DNA of 15,106 nucleotides from Spirochaetaceae bacterium. Its GTDB lineage: Bacteria; Spirochaetota; Spirochaetia; DSM-27196; SKKC01. The position numbers and the translations under genes are program-made. The notes below the pieces were generated by a model. The model was given only the letters and a program-made list of their open reading frames with translations, was not told the origin of the DNA and did not search any database. Where the stretch lies: NCBI GenBank assembly GCA_003554375.1, contig PWGF01000319.1, positions 1 through 15,106 on the forward strand, read 5' to 3'. Numbering within the stretch: the first letter of the stretch is position 1; every line of letters starts with the position of its first letter. This document shows, one piece after another, positions 7,930-15,105 of the stretch.

Positions 7930-7959
7930 TTGCGTTCGATTTCCCTCTTGCACTATAAT
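7930..7959 (+). promoter_or_regulatory. Sigma70-like promoter facing the dehydrogenase remnant
   Basis: A perfect TATAAT (7954-7959) is preceded by TTGCGT (7930-7935) with an 18-base spacer. Transcription would start near 7966 and run rightward into the truncated gene at 8072, leaving a leader of about 105 bases. The -10 is exact, but the -35 is only a half match. The same sequence read on the minus strand gives TATAGT, so divergent overlapping promoters are possible. Confidence 0.45.
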
Positions 7960-8049
7960 CATCGCCATTGTCGGATTGAGCCACGATGCTCGGAATGCTA
8001 CCAGAGTACCGGCAAGTACGCACGCATCCGCGCTCGTGCGGCTGCCACA

Positions 8050-8066
8050 ACTCCGGCGAAAGGAGT
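8050..8066 (+). promoter_or_regulatory. Ribosome binding site within a small hairpin, before the dehydrogenase remnant
   Basis: AAAGGAG (8059-8065) is a strong Shine-Dalgarno sequence, 6 bases before the ATG at 8072. ACTCC (8050-8054) and GGAGT (8062-8066) pair over a 7-base loop and would cover it. The ribosome binding site is the main reason to believe the ATG at 8072 was once a true gene start. The hairpin may be incidental. Confidence 0.4.
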
Positions 8067-8071
8067 CCTGA

Positions 8072-8272
8072 ATGCCCGATCTCGTCATCCTCGACCGTCT
8101 AACGCTGGGGGACGACATTTCCCTCGGACCAATCGGAGAACTAGGAAATCTCGATGTGTACGAATCTACAGCTCCGGAAGCCGGACCTGTGCTGTGCCGG
8201 CTCAAGACCGGATCTGCGCCGAATTACGAACCGGCCATGAACTCGCGCACGAATCGCCGCAGCCGACCGTAG
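8072..8272 (+). pseudogene. Truncated 5' remnant of a D-2-hydroxyacid (glycerate) dehydrogenase-type gene
   Basis: The first ~36 residues read MPDLVILDRLTLGDDISL then GPIGELGNLDVYESTAPEA. This resembles the N-terminus of D-2-hydroxyacid dehydrogenases of the glycerate dehydrogenase type, which typically begin with a VxLDxxTLxxxDLS strand followed by a LGELTVYDxTPPEE-like segment. After about 8180 the similarity ends, and the frame runs on into the antisense of the LCP gene to a stop at 8270-8272, 66 codons in all. The family needs about 310-330 residues, so the catalytic and NAD-binding domains are entirely missing and the remnant cannot be an enzyme. A promoter-like sequence and a strong AAAGGAG ribosome binding site are still present. 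It is the only plus-strand coding signal in the window. The family match is from memory of the fold's N-terminus and was not searched. Confidence 0.6.
8179..8202. terminator. GC-rich inverted repeat at the 3' side of the LCP gene (weak terminator candidate)
   Basis: AGCCGG and CCGGCT form a perfect 6-bp stem with a 12-base loop, about 20 bases downstream of the LCP stop codon on the minus strand. There is no T tract on either strand, so intrinsic termination is doubtful. It also sits where the dehydrogenase remnant stops resembling its family, so it may mark a rearrangement breakpoint instead. Confidence 0.25.
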
Positions 8273-10347
8273 TCGTCATGGCGGGGCAGGAGAATCCACT
8301 GGCCTAACTCGGGTTCGTCCTGATCCTCAGGCTCAGCAGCAAGATCCTGTTTGGTGGCCGGCCTCACGGCATCAAGCTCCAGGTCGACAGCTAGGTCGAG
8401 AGCACGCTCGGTTACTTCCTCCACCGACTCGACGGCTCTATCCTGCCCGACCTCCCCGAGCGACGCATCTTCATCAGGAGCTTCCGGCACCCGATTCCCG
8501 GCGTCCTCCCCGAGTCCGGAGTCATCGGCTTCGCCGGCCGGCGCTTCCGGAGCTCCAGTCTGGGCGTCCTCCGGCTCCTCTCGGTAGAGACCCCATCGAA
8601 GGTCGGACGGCAGTTGCCGAGAGTACGTCTGATACAGCACATTCTCCGTCGAGAGAACCGTACGGCTGGTGCCCGTGACGTCCGAATAGCGATACAGGTA
8701 GCGCGCGGCCTCCATCGGTCGCACATCCGTGCGAACATGCTCGATCAGCCCCCGGGCGATCTCGTAAGCGGCCGTCACGTTCGTAGGCGACAGGGCGGCA
8801 ACTCGCTCTTGAAAGCCCTCGAGGATCGCTTGTTGCCTGTCGGCACGGGAGAAATCGTCGGTGGTCCGGCGTGAACGAGCCAACGAGAGGGCATGCTCTC
8901 CGTCCAATCGATGGGTACCGGGAGCCAGATCCAGCGGCGGAATGATTTTGTGGTCGACGAACTCTTCTTCGATCTCGACTTCGACGCCGCCCACCGCATC
9001 CACGACAGATCGGAACGCATCCATTCCGACTAGAGCATAGTGGTCAATGCTCACCCCCAGCAGGGCTTCGAACTCCCGAACAGCGCCGTCCAAGCCCAGG
9101 AGCTGAGGCAACGCATTCACGCGGATCCCTTCATACCACAGATCCCGCGGGATACTGAGCATCCGCGCTTCACGATCCCCTCTGTCCACGCGTGCCAGAA
9201 TGATCGTGTCGGCAAGTCCCACCTCATCAGTCGCGTCCATACCAAAGAGAAGGAAGGTCCGCTGGTCGTCGTCAGCTTCCGGACGCTCCGCTCCGGTCAA
9301 AGCTGCCAGCGATCCAAGTGCCCGGATCCGCTCGAGCCCGGCGTCGAGTAGCCAGACGCCGCCGGTCCTCGATTCCACTGAAACTGCCCCGGCGAGCTCT
9401 CCCTCCTCATCGACCATCGGTAACATGACGCTACCGTTCCTATACTCCGGCTCCGTCGCCGTTCTCAGGCCGTAGTCCCGCAAACCTCGGACGAAATCAT
9501 CCTCCTCCGCAAGCTTCTGTAGATAACGCTCTGCCAATTCGTGGCCCGGAGTGTCGTCGACTTCCTCCGGTAAGGCGCCAAGCTGCTGTGCCACCGCCTC
9601 GACCGCCCCTTCGTACGTATCATACCGAGCGCCTTCCACGCGCATCCCCTCCCGGGTGGGATCCGCCGTGACCCGGACCATACGGTCGGAGCCCGGCGAT
9701 CGGAACCGCGCAGTCCGCTCGAAAGCTCCATCCACAACTTCGGCCACGATATCCCGCTCCCGGAGGATCGAGGAAATCTCCGGCTCATTCGCGAGTTCTG
9801 CTACCCGATCCACCCATCTATTCCCGCGACTGCCCTCCTCCTGAGACTCGAGATGGGTCCTTATCACCGCGTTCACCAGACCGCTGTCGAGATCACCGGC
9901 TACGCGACCACCGAGCCGTGGAGTCAACTCCGCATCCCCCCCGGAGCCTATCGTGATCCCCATCTCGACAACTCCCTCACGAACGAGGTCGGCGCGTTCC
10001 GGGCCCCGCCGGTTTACGTGCACTCCGGCCTCGGCGATAGTTGCCTCGATCGCTGGATCATCCAACAGCTCGTCCAGACGTCGCGCGAGCTCAAGCTCCT
10101 CGCGGCGTTCGTTGAGTGCGCGGGCAATCGTTCCGGGATCCATGCGGTCGGCATCCCGGTCCGCCTCCGGCTCCTGCTTCTCCGCGCTCGCTACCTGAGA
10201 CTCCAAAGATCTTCCATACACAGAGCGCTCCAGCGCGTTTGTCCGAACAAGCAGAAACGCAATGAGCACGATCTGTGCCAGGAGGACCACAACCAGCACA
10301 CCGCCGCCAAGCACCACCGGCCAGTGTCTCCCTCTTTTCCTTATCAT
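8224..10347 (-). CDS. LytR-CpsA-Psr (LCP) family glycopolymer transferase with large N-terminal ectodomain
   Basis: LCP enzymes move polyprenyl-pyrophosphate-linked glycopolymers onto peptidoglycan or other acceptors outside the membrane. This protein has 707 residues, with a short basic N-terminus and one membrane anchor at about 10-34. Residues about 87-350 are an ectodomain that appears to be three related units of about 90 residues. The LCP catalytic domain spans about 362-515: TFLLFGMDATDEVGLADTII, MLSIPRDLWYEG (Arg401), RVNALPQLLG, VGMDAFRSVVDAVGGVEVEI, LAPGTHRLDGEHALSLARSR and DDFSRADRQQAILEGF. The pyrophosphate-binding Asp and Arg positions are kept. An acidic, low-complexity insert (about 588-682) precedes a C-terminal piece (GQWILLPRHDDYGRLRRFV). 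The ATG at 10347 has GGAG 6 bases upstream and starts 54 bases after the phoH stop. Spirochaetes are not known for wall teichoic acids, so the transferred polymer is unknown. Confidence 0.85.
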   Translation of the reverse strand: MIRKRGRHWPVVLGGGVLVVVLLAQIVLIAFLLVRTNALERSVYGRSLESQVASAEKQEPEADRDADRMDPGTIARALNERREELELARRLDELLDDPAIEATIAEAGVHVNRRGPERADLVREGVVEMGITIGSGGDAELTPRLGGRVAGDLDSGLVNAVIRTHLESQEEGSRGNRWVDRVAELANEPEISSILRERDIVAEVVDGAFERTARFRSPGSDRMVRVTADPTREGMRVEGARYDTYEGAVEAVAQQLGALPEEVDDTPGHELAERYLQKLAEEDDFVRGLRDYGLRTATEPEYRNGSVMLPMVDEEGELAGAVSVESRTGGVWLLDAGLERIRALGSLAALTGAERPEADDDQRTFLLFGMDATDEVGLADTIILARVDRGDREARMLSIPRDLWYEGIRVNALPQLLGLDGAVREFEALLGVSIDHYALVGMDAFRSVVDAVGGVEVEIEEEFVDHKIIPPLDLAPGTHRLDGEHALSLARSRRTTDDFSRADRQQAILEGFQERVAALSPTNVTAAYEIARGLIEHVRTDVRPMEAARYLYRYSDVTGTSRTVLSTENVLYQTYSRQLPSDLRWGLYREEPEDAQTGAPEAPAGEADDSGLGEDAGNRVPEAPDEDASLGEVGQDRAVESVEEVTERALDLAVDLELDAVRPATKQDLAAEPEDQDEPELGQWILLPRHDDYGRLRRFVREFMAGS
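9298..10089 (-). repeat. Three diverged ~90-residue units in the LCP ectodomain
   Basis: Unit starts are near residues 87 (LARRLDELLDDPAIEATIAE), 178 (WVDRVAELANEPEISSILRE) and 271 (LAERYLQKLAEEDDFVRGLR), spaced 91 and 93 residues apart. Each is an amphipathic helical stretch with an acidic turn (DDP, NEP, EED), followed by a beta-rich segment (VVEMGITIG, RMVRVTADP, GSVMLPMVD). The match is by eye at protein level only; the DNA is not repetitive. Confidence 0.5.
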
Positions 10348-10401
10348 ACGCCGCTCCGTCCATTACCCCGTGTCGCGCACTCCGGCCCCCCTCCGGAACG
10401 G

Positions 10402-11703
10402 CTATAGCAACGTGGCAGCCAGCTCCGCCAGCGTACTCCGCTCCGATTTCGTCAACGTCACGTGTCCGTGAATGGATCGTTCCTTGAAAGCTTCCACCAG
10501 AACCGTCAAGCCATTCGAGCTCGAATCCAGGTACGGACTATCGATCTGGTATGGATCGCCCGTCAACACTACCTTGGAACGATCACCGGCCCGGCTCACA
10601 ATCGTCTTGATCTCATGCGGTGAGAGGTTCTGGGCCTCATCGATAACAATAAACTGCTCCGGCAACGAACGGCCCCGAATGTACGACAGCGCCTCCAACT
10701 CGATCGAACGATTTGCTATGAGCTGATCGACGCTCTTGACATTCTGCCGCCGGTAGACGTTCATGATGTACTCAAGGTTGTCAAAGAGTGGTTGCATCCA
10801 GTGCCCGAGCTTCTCGTTCTTAGCCCCGGGAAGGTAGCCGATATCCTTACCGAGCGGGATTACCGGCCTGCTCACCAACACACGGTTGAACAGGCGGTCC
10901 TCCAGAGTGAGCTTCAGCCCCGCCGCAATGGCGAGGAGAGTCTTGCCGGTCCCGGCCTTGCCCAGAAGGCTGACGAGTTGCACGTCGGGGTCCAGCAGCA
11001 CCTCAAGCGCCATTCGCTGCTGGTGATTGAGCGGACGTACGCCTGCCACAGCAGGTATACGATAATCAACGTACCGAAGCAGCCTCTGCTCGCTATCGTA
11101 CCGGGCAAGCGCGGTGTCCCCGGTGGAACGCTGGTGGAAGACCACGAAGTGGTTCGCGGGGAACCGCTCGTTCCATTCGATTGCACCTTCGTCGCAGAGC
11201 TTAGCGAGCTGATCCCCGGAGATATCCAGCTCGGTGAAGCCTTGGTACAGCTTGTCAATGTTTATCTTCTGCTTCTCGTAATCGACTGCTTTCAACCCCA
11301 ACGCCGTCGCCTTGACCCGTGCGTTTATATCCTTCGAGACGAAAAAGACGGTCTTCCCGTCGCGCTGCATTTCGTACGCGGTCAAGATGATTCGGTTGTC
11401 CGCTTTCTCCAACGAGAGGTCAGCCGGCACGTTCTCCGAGTCGGCGCCGGCATACGAGAGCGAAACGCGAAAAACCGAGCCATTCTCCATCTTCACCCCG
11501 TCTCTGAGATTTCCGTGACGGGCGATTTCGTCGATTGTTCGGATTGCGTGCCGTGCGTTGCGCCCACGCTCGTCGGAATACGTCTTAAGCCGGTCGAGCT
11601 CCTCCAAGACCCAGAGCGGCACCACTACTTCGCTATCGTGGAAGCTGAACATCGCGTCGGAGCGATGAATAAAAACGTTGGTATCTATAACAAATGTCTT
11701 CAT
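10402..11703 (-). CDS. PIN domain-PhoH family ATPase
   Basis: 433 residues, cytoplasmic. The N-terminal PIN nuclease domain (about 1-150) starts with the family opening MKTFVIDTNVFIHRSDAMFS. It keeps the acidic metal ligands Asp7, Glu35 (WVLEELDRLK), Asp102 (EKADNRIILTA) and Asp125 (FVSKDINARV). The PhoH ATPase domain (about 225-433) has Walker A GKAGTGKT (248-255), SRPVIPLGKDIGYLPG, Walker B FIVIDEAQN (351-359) and a sensor-like TGDPYQID. PIN-PhoH (PhoH2-type) proteins are reported as RNA helicase/ribonucleases, so RNA turnover is inferred. The start at 11703 fits the family N-terminus but has no good ribosome binding site. An in-frame ATG ten codons upstream at 11733 has GGAGGTGA behind it and is a serious alternative. 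The gene follows aroDE after about 150 bases and precedes lcp by 54. Confidence 0.92.
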   Translation of the reverse strand: MKTFVIDTNVFIHRSDAMFSFHDSEVVVPLWVLEELDRLKTYSDERGRNARHAIRTIDEIARHGNLRDGVKMENGSVFRVSLSYAGADSENVPADLSLEKADNRIILTAYEMQRDGKTVFFVSKDINARVKATALGLKAVDYEKQKINIDKLYQGFTELDISGDQLAKLCDEGAIEWNERFPANHFVVFHQRSTGDTALARYDSEQRLLRYVDYRIPAVAGVRPLNHQQRMALEVLLDPDVQLVSLLGKAGTGKTLLAIAAGLKLTLEDRLFNRVLVSRPVIPLGKDIGYLPGAKNEKLGHWMQPLFDNLEYIMNVYRRQNVKSVDQLIANRSIELEALSYIRGRSLPEQFIVIDEAQNLSPHEIKTIVSRAGDRSKVVLTGDPYQIDSPYLDSSSNGLTVLVEAFKERSIHGHVTLTKSERSTLAELAATLL

Positions 11704-11796
11704 GACGCATAGCCGCGATGCGGTACGACACATCGCCCGCGGCTCACCTCCGCCGTTGTGATCGTGGGGGACGCCTAGAAGCAGCGTGCCTGGTCG

Positions 11797-11824
11797 AAAA
11801 GCCCGGCCGCTCTCCGCACGGCTC
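11797..11824 (-). terminator. Weak hairpin plus CGGGCTTTT after aroDE (terminator candidate)
   Basis: On the minus strand a short GCCG/CGGC stem with a 9-base loop is followed by CGGGCTTTT, about 31 bases after the aroDE stop. The stem is only 4-5 bp and the T run only 4, so termination would be inefficient. The remaining bases of the 151-base aroDE-phoH gap show only the GGAGGTGA at 11743-11750 and no clear promoter. Confidence 0.25.
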
Positions 11825-11854
11825 CACGACAGACACTTGCCCGAGACACTCGAG

Positions 11855-13381
11855 TCAATCGAAGCGCGCCGCCGTAGCGAACAGCCGATACTGCTCTTGC
11901 CCCTGTCCCTCGAACATACGCCGCCCCGAGATGGTGCGACAACCCGCTGCCTCTGCTCGTCGGCGAAAACGGGTATACTCCGGAGTGTACACGATATCGT
12001 AGACGAGCTCATCACCGCGGAACCGCAACCGCGGGCACGGGTCTGCCTCTTCCTCCGGGGTCATACCTACCGTCGTCGTCTGTACCACAAGCGCACCGTG
12101 CTCTACCTCTCCGAGATCGTCCAGCGGCAACACTTTCACCATTGAACGTCCCAGACCGGTCAAGGATCGCATTGACTCGGCAAGCTTGTCCGCGCGCTCG
12201 TGTGTCCTGTTGACTATGGTAACGTGGCATCCCTGTTTCAGAAGAGCAAACACCACGGCGCGCGCGGCTCCGCCGGCCCCGATCACCGTAGCATGCCGTG
12301 GCAGCTCCATTTCCGCGAACGGTGCAAGAAACCCGGCAACGTCGGTATTCGTCGCCATATACCCTCCTCCGGTGGTCCGAAGCAACGTGTTCGCCGCTCC
12401 TACGGCTTCCGCCGCGTCATCCCGACGCTCCGCGGCAAGCAGGGCCTGCTCCTTCAACGGGACTGTCACTGAAGCCCCCGTTATTGGCAGGGCATGCGCC
12501 AATTGTAGCCATGCATCGAAATCATCCACGCGCATCGGGACGTACACCGCGTCCCGCTTATCGGCTACGAGGCGCGCGTTGTGGAACTCCGGAGAACGTG
12601 AATGCTCAATCGGGTCTCCAATCACGCAAAGCACGCCGGTCCGCGGTCCGTGGCTCCGTACCCGGTAGAGGGTATCCAGGACCTCAGGTGAAAGCTGTCC
12701 CGGAGCTGCCTCCCCGGACGCCGAGGCGTAGCTCCACGCACACCCCAGCCGCCGCGCCAGGATACGGGTCGGGACCCCGTATGGCCCCATCCCGACCATG
12801 AGAAAGCGGGACTCGCCACCGGGACGCTCGCGATGCGCTTCGCCCGAACCATCCCGCCTCGCTTGGCCATGCAGAGCGGCGTACTCTACCGCACCAAGCA
12901 TCATCCGGGCGGCATCGGAGAAGCCGGCGACATGCGCAGCCAGCTTGGGCAGCTCGAGGTCGTTCCTCGGTAGAGCGCCGAGCTCACGCGCCGGATCCGG
13001 CCGCATATGGGTAGTATCATGACGACTGCGGATCACTGTCACCGCGCTGTGTCGAAGGGATGCGTCTATCGAGGGCGCATGGAGGTCATGCTCGAGGTCC
13101 ACGAACGAGAACCCGGCCCCGACGCCTTGAGCCAAGGCTTCGACCCGGCGCCGCTCATCCCCGCCATACCGCCCCCCTTCGGACTGTCGTCGTATCGTGA
13201 GAATAGCGGCCATTCCCGGCGCCCGTTCGGCCAAGAGCGTCGGGAATTTGCAAGCTGCGCCGAGCTCCCCCGCCGACAGAAAGTCCGCCCGCAACTCCAC
13301 AAGGTCCGCGTGCCGCGCATGTCGCTCACAGAGGCGGAGATTCTCTTCGATAGTCTGACCCGTGAGGCAGAAGCAGATCAT
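11855..13381 (-). CDS. Bifunctional 3-dehydroquinate dehydratase (type I)/shikimate dehydrogenase
   Basis: A 508-residue fusion catalysing two consecutive shikimate pathway steps: dehydroquinate to dehydroshikimate, then NADPH-dependent reduction to shikimate. The type I dehydroquinase (about 1-245) shows DLVELRADFL (26-35), the catalytic His121 in IRSRHDTTH, the Schiff-base Lys146 in DLELPKLAAH, MVGMGPYGVPTRIL, and the closing AAPGQLS. Shikimate dehydrogenase (about 248-508) has VIGDPIEHSRSPEFHN (Ser261/Ser263), ASVTVPLKE with catalytic Lys310, GAANTL (Asn331), NTDVAGF with Asp347, the nucleotide-binding GAGGAARAV, NRTHERA, TVGMTP, and a C-terminal GRRMFEGQGQEQYRLF. All key residues are present, so both halves look active. 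This domain order is also found in plants. The ATG at 13381 fits the family N-terminus. It has a poor ribosome binding site but lies 11 bases after the upstream stop, so coupling is likely. Confidence 0.95.
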   Translation of the reverse strand: MICFCLTGQTIEENLRLCERHARHADLVELRADFLSAGELGAACKFPTLLAERAPGMAAILTIRRQSEGGRYGGDERRRVEALAQGVGAGFSFVDLEHDLHAPSIDASLRHSAVTVIRSRHDTTHMRPDPARELGALPRNDLELPKLAAHVAGFSDAARMMLGAVEYAALHGQARRDGSGEAHRERPGGESRFLMVGMGPYGVPTRILARRLGCAWSYASASGEAAPGQLSPEVLDTLYRVRSHGPRTGVLCVIGDPIEHSRSPEFHNARLVADKRDAVYVPMRVDDFDAWLQLAHALPITGASVTVPLKEQALLAAERRDDAAEAVGAANTLLRTTGGGYMATNTDVAGFLAPFAEMELPRHATVIGAGGAARAVVFALLKQGCHVTIVNRTHERADKLAESMRSLTGLGRSMVKVLPLDDLGEVEHGALVVQTTTVGMTPEEEADPCPRLRFRGDELVYDIVYTPEYTRFRRRAEAAGCRTISGRRMFEGQGQEQYRLFATAARFD

Positions 13382-13392
13382 GGGAGCTAATC

Positions 13393-14994
13393 TTATCGGA
13401 ACGAGCCGTTTAAGAAAATGCGCGTGACCTCCGATGCCGGCACCGGGGGAGCGTAGTAGAAGCCTTGTACCAGGTCACACCCCATTGCAAACAAGAGCTC
13501 GACCTGTGATTCCGCTTCCACTCCCTCAGCCAGTGTGGCAATCCGCAAGTTCTGGGCCATGGCGATTATTGCCTTCACGATCTCCCGGCTCGGCTCGCTC
13601 GTGGATAGCTGGTCTACGAAGCTCTTGTCGATCTTCAGAAGATCGATCGGAAGCCTACGCAGGTAGTTCAACGAGCTGTAACCGGTACCGAAGTCGTCGA
13701 TTGCCAGTTGCACCCCTAGGTCCTTCAGCTGGATCATCGTGCGGACTGCTCGTTCGGGCTCCTCCATGACGGCTCCCTCGGTCAGCTCGAGCTTCAATGC
13801 GTGCCCTGGAACTCCAGTCGCCTTGAGAGTAGCCGCGACGCGCTTGACGAAGTCGCGCTGCTTGAACTGGTCCGGAGAAAGGTTGACCGACACGTAGGTT
13901 TCACGAGCCCCCTTTTCGCGCCATCGCTTCAGCGCTCGACACGCCTGGTATACGGTCCACTGGCCAAGCTGCCGGATATCTCCGCTCTCCTCGGCAATCG
14001 GGATGAAGCGCGCCGGCGCTATCGTTCCCAAGCGCGGGTGGTGGAGCCTCAGTAGCGCCTCTGCGCCATGTGCTTGGTGATCCCGGCCGACGAACGGCTG
14101 ATACACCAACGAGAAGTGGCGAAAATCATCAACCAACGAATCACGGATCGCTCGCTCGATCTCTCCGTCTTCTCGATGCCGAACGCCTATCGAATGGGTA
14201 TAGCAGACGTACGAGACATCCCGGTGGACTGCTTCCTCAAGAGCTATTTCCGCACAAGATACCAGGTCGGTCCGCCGCCGGGCGTCATCGGGATATACCG
14301 CCATACCGATATAGCAGCCGAAGGCTACGTCGTCGGCAGGAGGCTCATGGGGCCGCACGACTTCCGCGGCGATAGCCCGGGCGTACTCAACGGCCTCCAC
14401 CCTATCGCGAACCCCTGATAACAGGAAAACGAACTCGTCGACGCGGTCCGACTGAAACAGCCTCTCTCCGATCACAGATCGTATCCGGATTGTAGTTTTG
14501 AACAGGAGCGCCTTGCTCCGGTCACGCGTATTACGTATGCGATCGTAGGCGCGATCCAATCGAAGCACGCCGACAGCAACCGCGTTGCCGGTCAGTTCCT
14601 CGGCATCAGCTGAAGCACTGCCGGAACGCACCTCTCCTCCGACCGGGTGTACATGCGACTCCCGCTGCGCGTTTCCTTGAAGTGTACTCTCCAGGGCCCG
14701 ATCGAATTCTCTTCTAATCGGGAGCCCGGTAAGGGGATCCAGATTCAGGAGATTCTCCAGGTCTTTGCGCCGTTCGTTAAGCACGCGCCGGGCTTGTTCG
14801 CTCTCGTCCAGACGCCGGCGAAGTCGCCTACGCTCCTCTTCCAGCTGCCGGTTTTCCTCTCTTAGCTGCGCTATCTCCCGGTCTTTCTCCTCCTCTTGCG
14901 CAGGGACGGCCCCCAGGCTCCAGGAAGTGGTTTCTCCCGTTGAGGCGTTCTCAGATGGCTCCAGTGAGTCGTGATTCTCGTTCACCTCACGCAA
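13393..14994 (-). CDS. EAL-domain c-di-GMP phosphodiesterase with degenerate GGDEF domain
   Basis: 533 residues, with no membrane segment or signal peptide. A charged coiled coil (about 34-82) leads into a GGDEF domain (about 84-265) opened by LDPLTGLPIRREFD. The signature loop is RVDEF (184-188) instead of GGDEF, and the usual DxDxFKxxND helix is lost, so cyclase activity is unlikely. The EAL domain (about 277-525) keeps YQPFV, AEALLRLHHP (Glu312), VSVNLSPDQF (Asn371), LELTEGAVM (Glu403, Glu406), AIDDFGTGYSSLNYL (Asp433, Asp434), LLKIDKSFV (Lys457), AEGVE (Glu490, Glu493) and QGFYYAPPV. It should therefore hydrolyse c-di-GMP to pGpG, perhaps with the GGDEF half and coiled coil as regulators. 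The start is TTG at 14994, with AAGGA upstream; a GTG three codons later is an alternative. It is the first gene seen of its block, 11 bases before aroDE. Confidence 0.92.
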   Translation of the reverse strand: MREVNENHDSLEPSENASTGETTSWSLGAVPAQEEEKDREIAQLREENRQLEEERRRLRRRLDESEQARRVLNERRKDLENLLNLDPLTGLPIRREFDRALESTLQGNAQRESHVHPVGGEVRSGSASADAEELTGNAVAVGVLRLDRAYDRIRNTRDRSKALLFKTTIRIRSVIGERLFQSDRVDEFVFLLSGVRDRVEAVEYARAIAAEVVRPHEPPADDVAFGCYIGMAVYPDDARRRTDLVSCAEIALEEAVHRDVSYVCYTHSIGVRHREDGEIERAIRDSLVDDFRHFSLVYQPFVGRDHQAHGAEALLRLHHPRLGTIAPARFIPIAEESGDIRQLGQWTVYQACRALKRWREKGARETYVSVNLSPDQFKQRDFVKRVAATLKATGVPGHALKLELTEGAVMEEPERAVRTMIQLKDLGVQLAIDDFGTGYSSLNYLRRLPIDLLKIDKSFVDQLSTSEPSREIVKAIIAMAQNLRIATLAEGVEAESQVELLFAMGCDLVQGFYYAPPVPASEVTRIFLNGSFR

Positions 14995-15057
14995 GATGGT
15001 TCGTCCTTAACCGGTCCGTCCCCGCGAGGCATAGCCCCGTTTGTATCGGCCGAAAGA

Positions 15058-15074
15058 TCGTCCGCTCCGGACGA
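15058..15074. promoter_or_regulatory. 17-base palindrome upstream of the EAL gene (operator candidate)
   Basis: TCGTCCG-CTC-CGGACGA has perfect 7-bp arms around a 3-base centre. It lies about 65-80 bases before the TTG start and just downstream of a -10-like element, so it would overlap or directly follow the transcription start. This would suit a repressor site or a leader hairpin. No known operator was recognised. Confidence 0.35.
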
Positions 15075-15078
15075 GCGT

Positions 15079-15105
15079 ACTATAACCCAGTAGAACTCTC
15101 AACAA
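15079..15105 (-). promoter_or_regulatory. Possible sigma70-like promoter for the EAL-aroDE block
   Basis: On the minus strand TATAGT (15084-15079) is a 5/6 match to the -10 box. TTGTTG (15105-15100) lies 15 bases upstream as a weak -35, and TTGAGA would be only 12 bases away. The spacing is short and the window ends here, so support is limited. Confidence 0.3.

Larger units (their letters stand above)
7871..8223. other. Gap between the two minus-strand gene blocks, with a plus-strand gene remnant
   Basis: These 353 bases contain no intact gene. They hold a plus-strand promoter-like sequence (7930-7959), a ribosome binding site with a possible masking hairpin (8050-8066), and the truncated start of a D-2-hydroxyacid dehydrogenase-type gene (from 8072). 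An inverted repeat at 8179-8202 lies close to where recognisable homology ends. The minus strand must also carry the promoter for the propeller-NodB/fliS/polA block. The only candidate seen is a TATAGT overlapping the plus-strand -10 at 7952-7957, without a convincing -35. Confidence 0.6.

Noticed and set aside
7871..8050. Upstream extension of the propeller-NodB gene (60 extra codons)
   Set aside because: The added residues are non-hydrophobic, precede an obvious signal peptide and overlap the divergent promoter region, so they are most likely not translated.
10792..11712. 306-codon plus-strand open frame
   Set aside because: Antisense to the PIN-PhoH gene with all its motifs intact; no independent support.
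11704..11854. Possible tRNA or small RNA in the aroDE-phoH gap
   Set aside because: No GGTTCGA-type T arm or cloverleaf could be traced. Only a weak hairpin and a ribosome binding site are visible.
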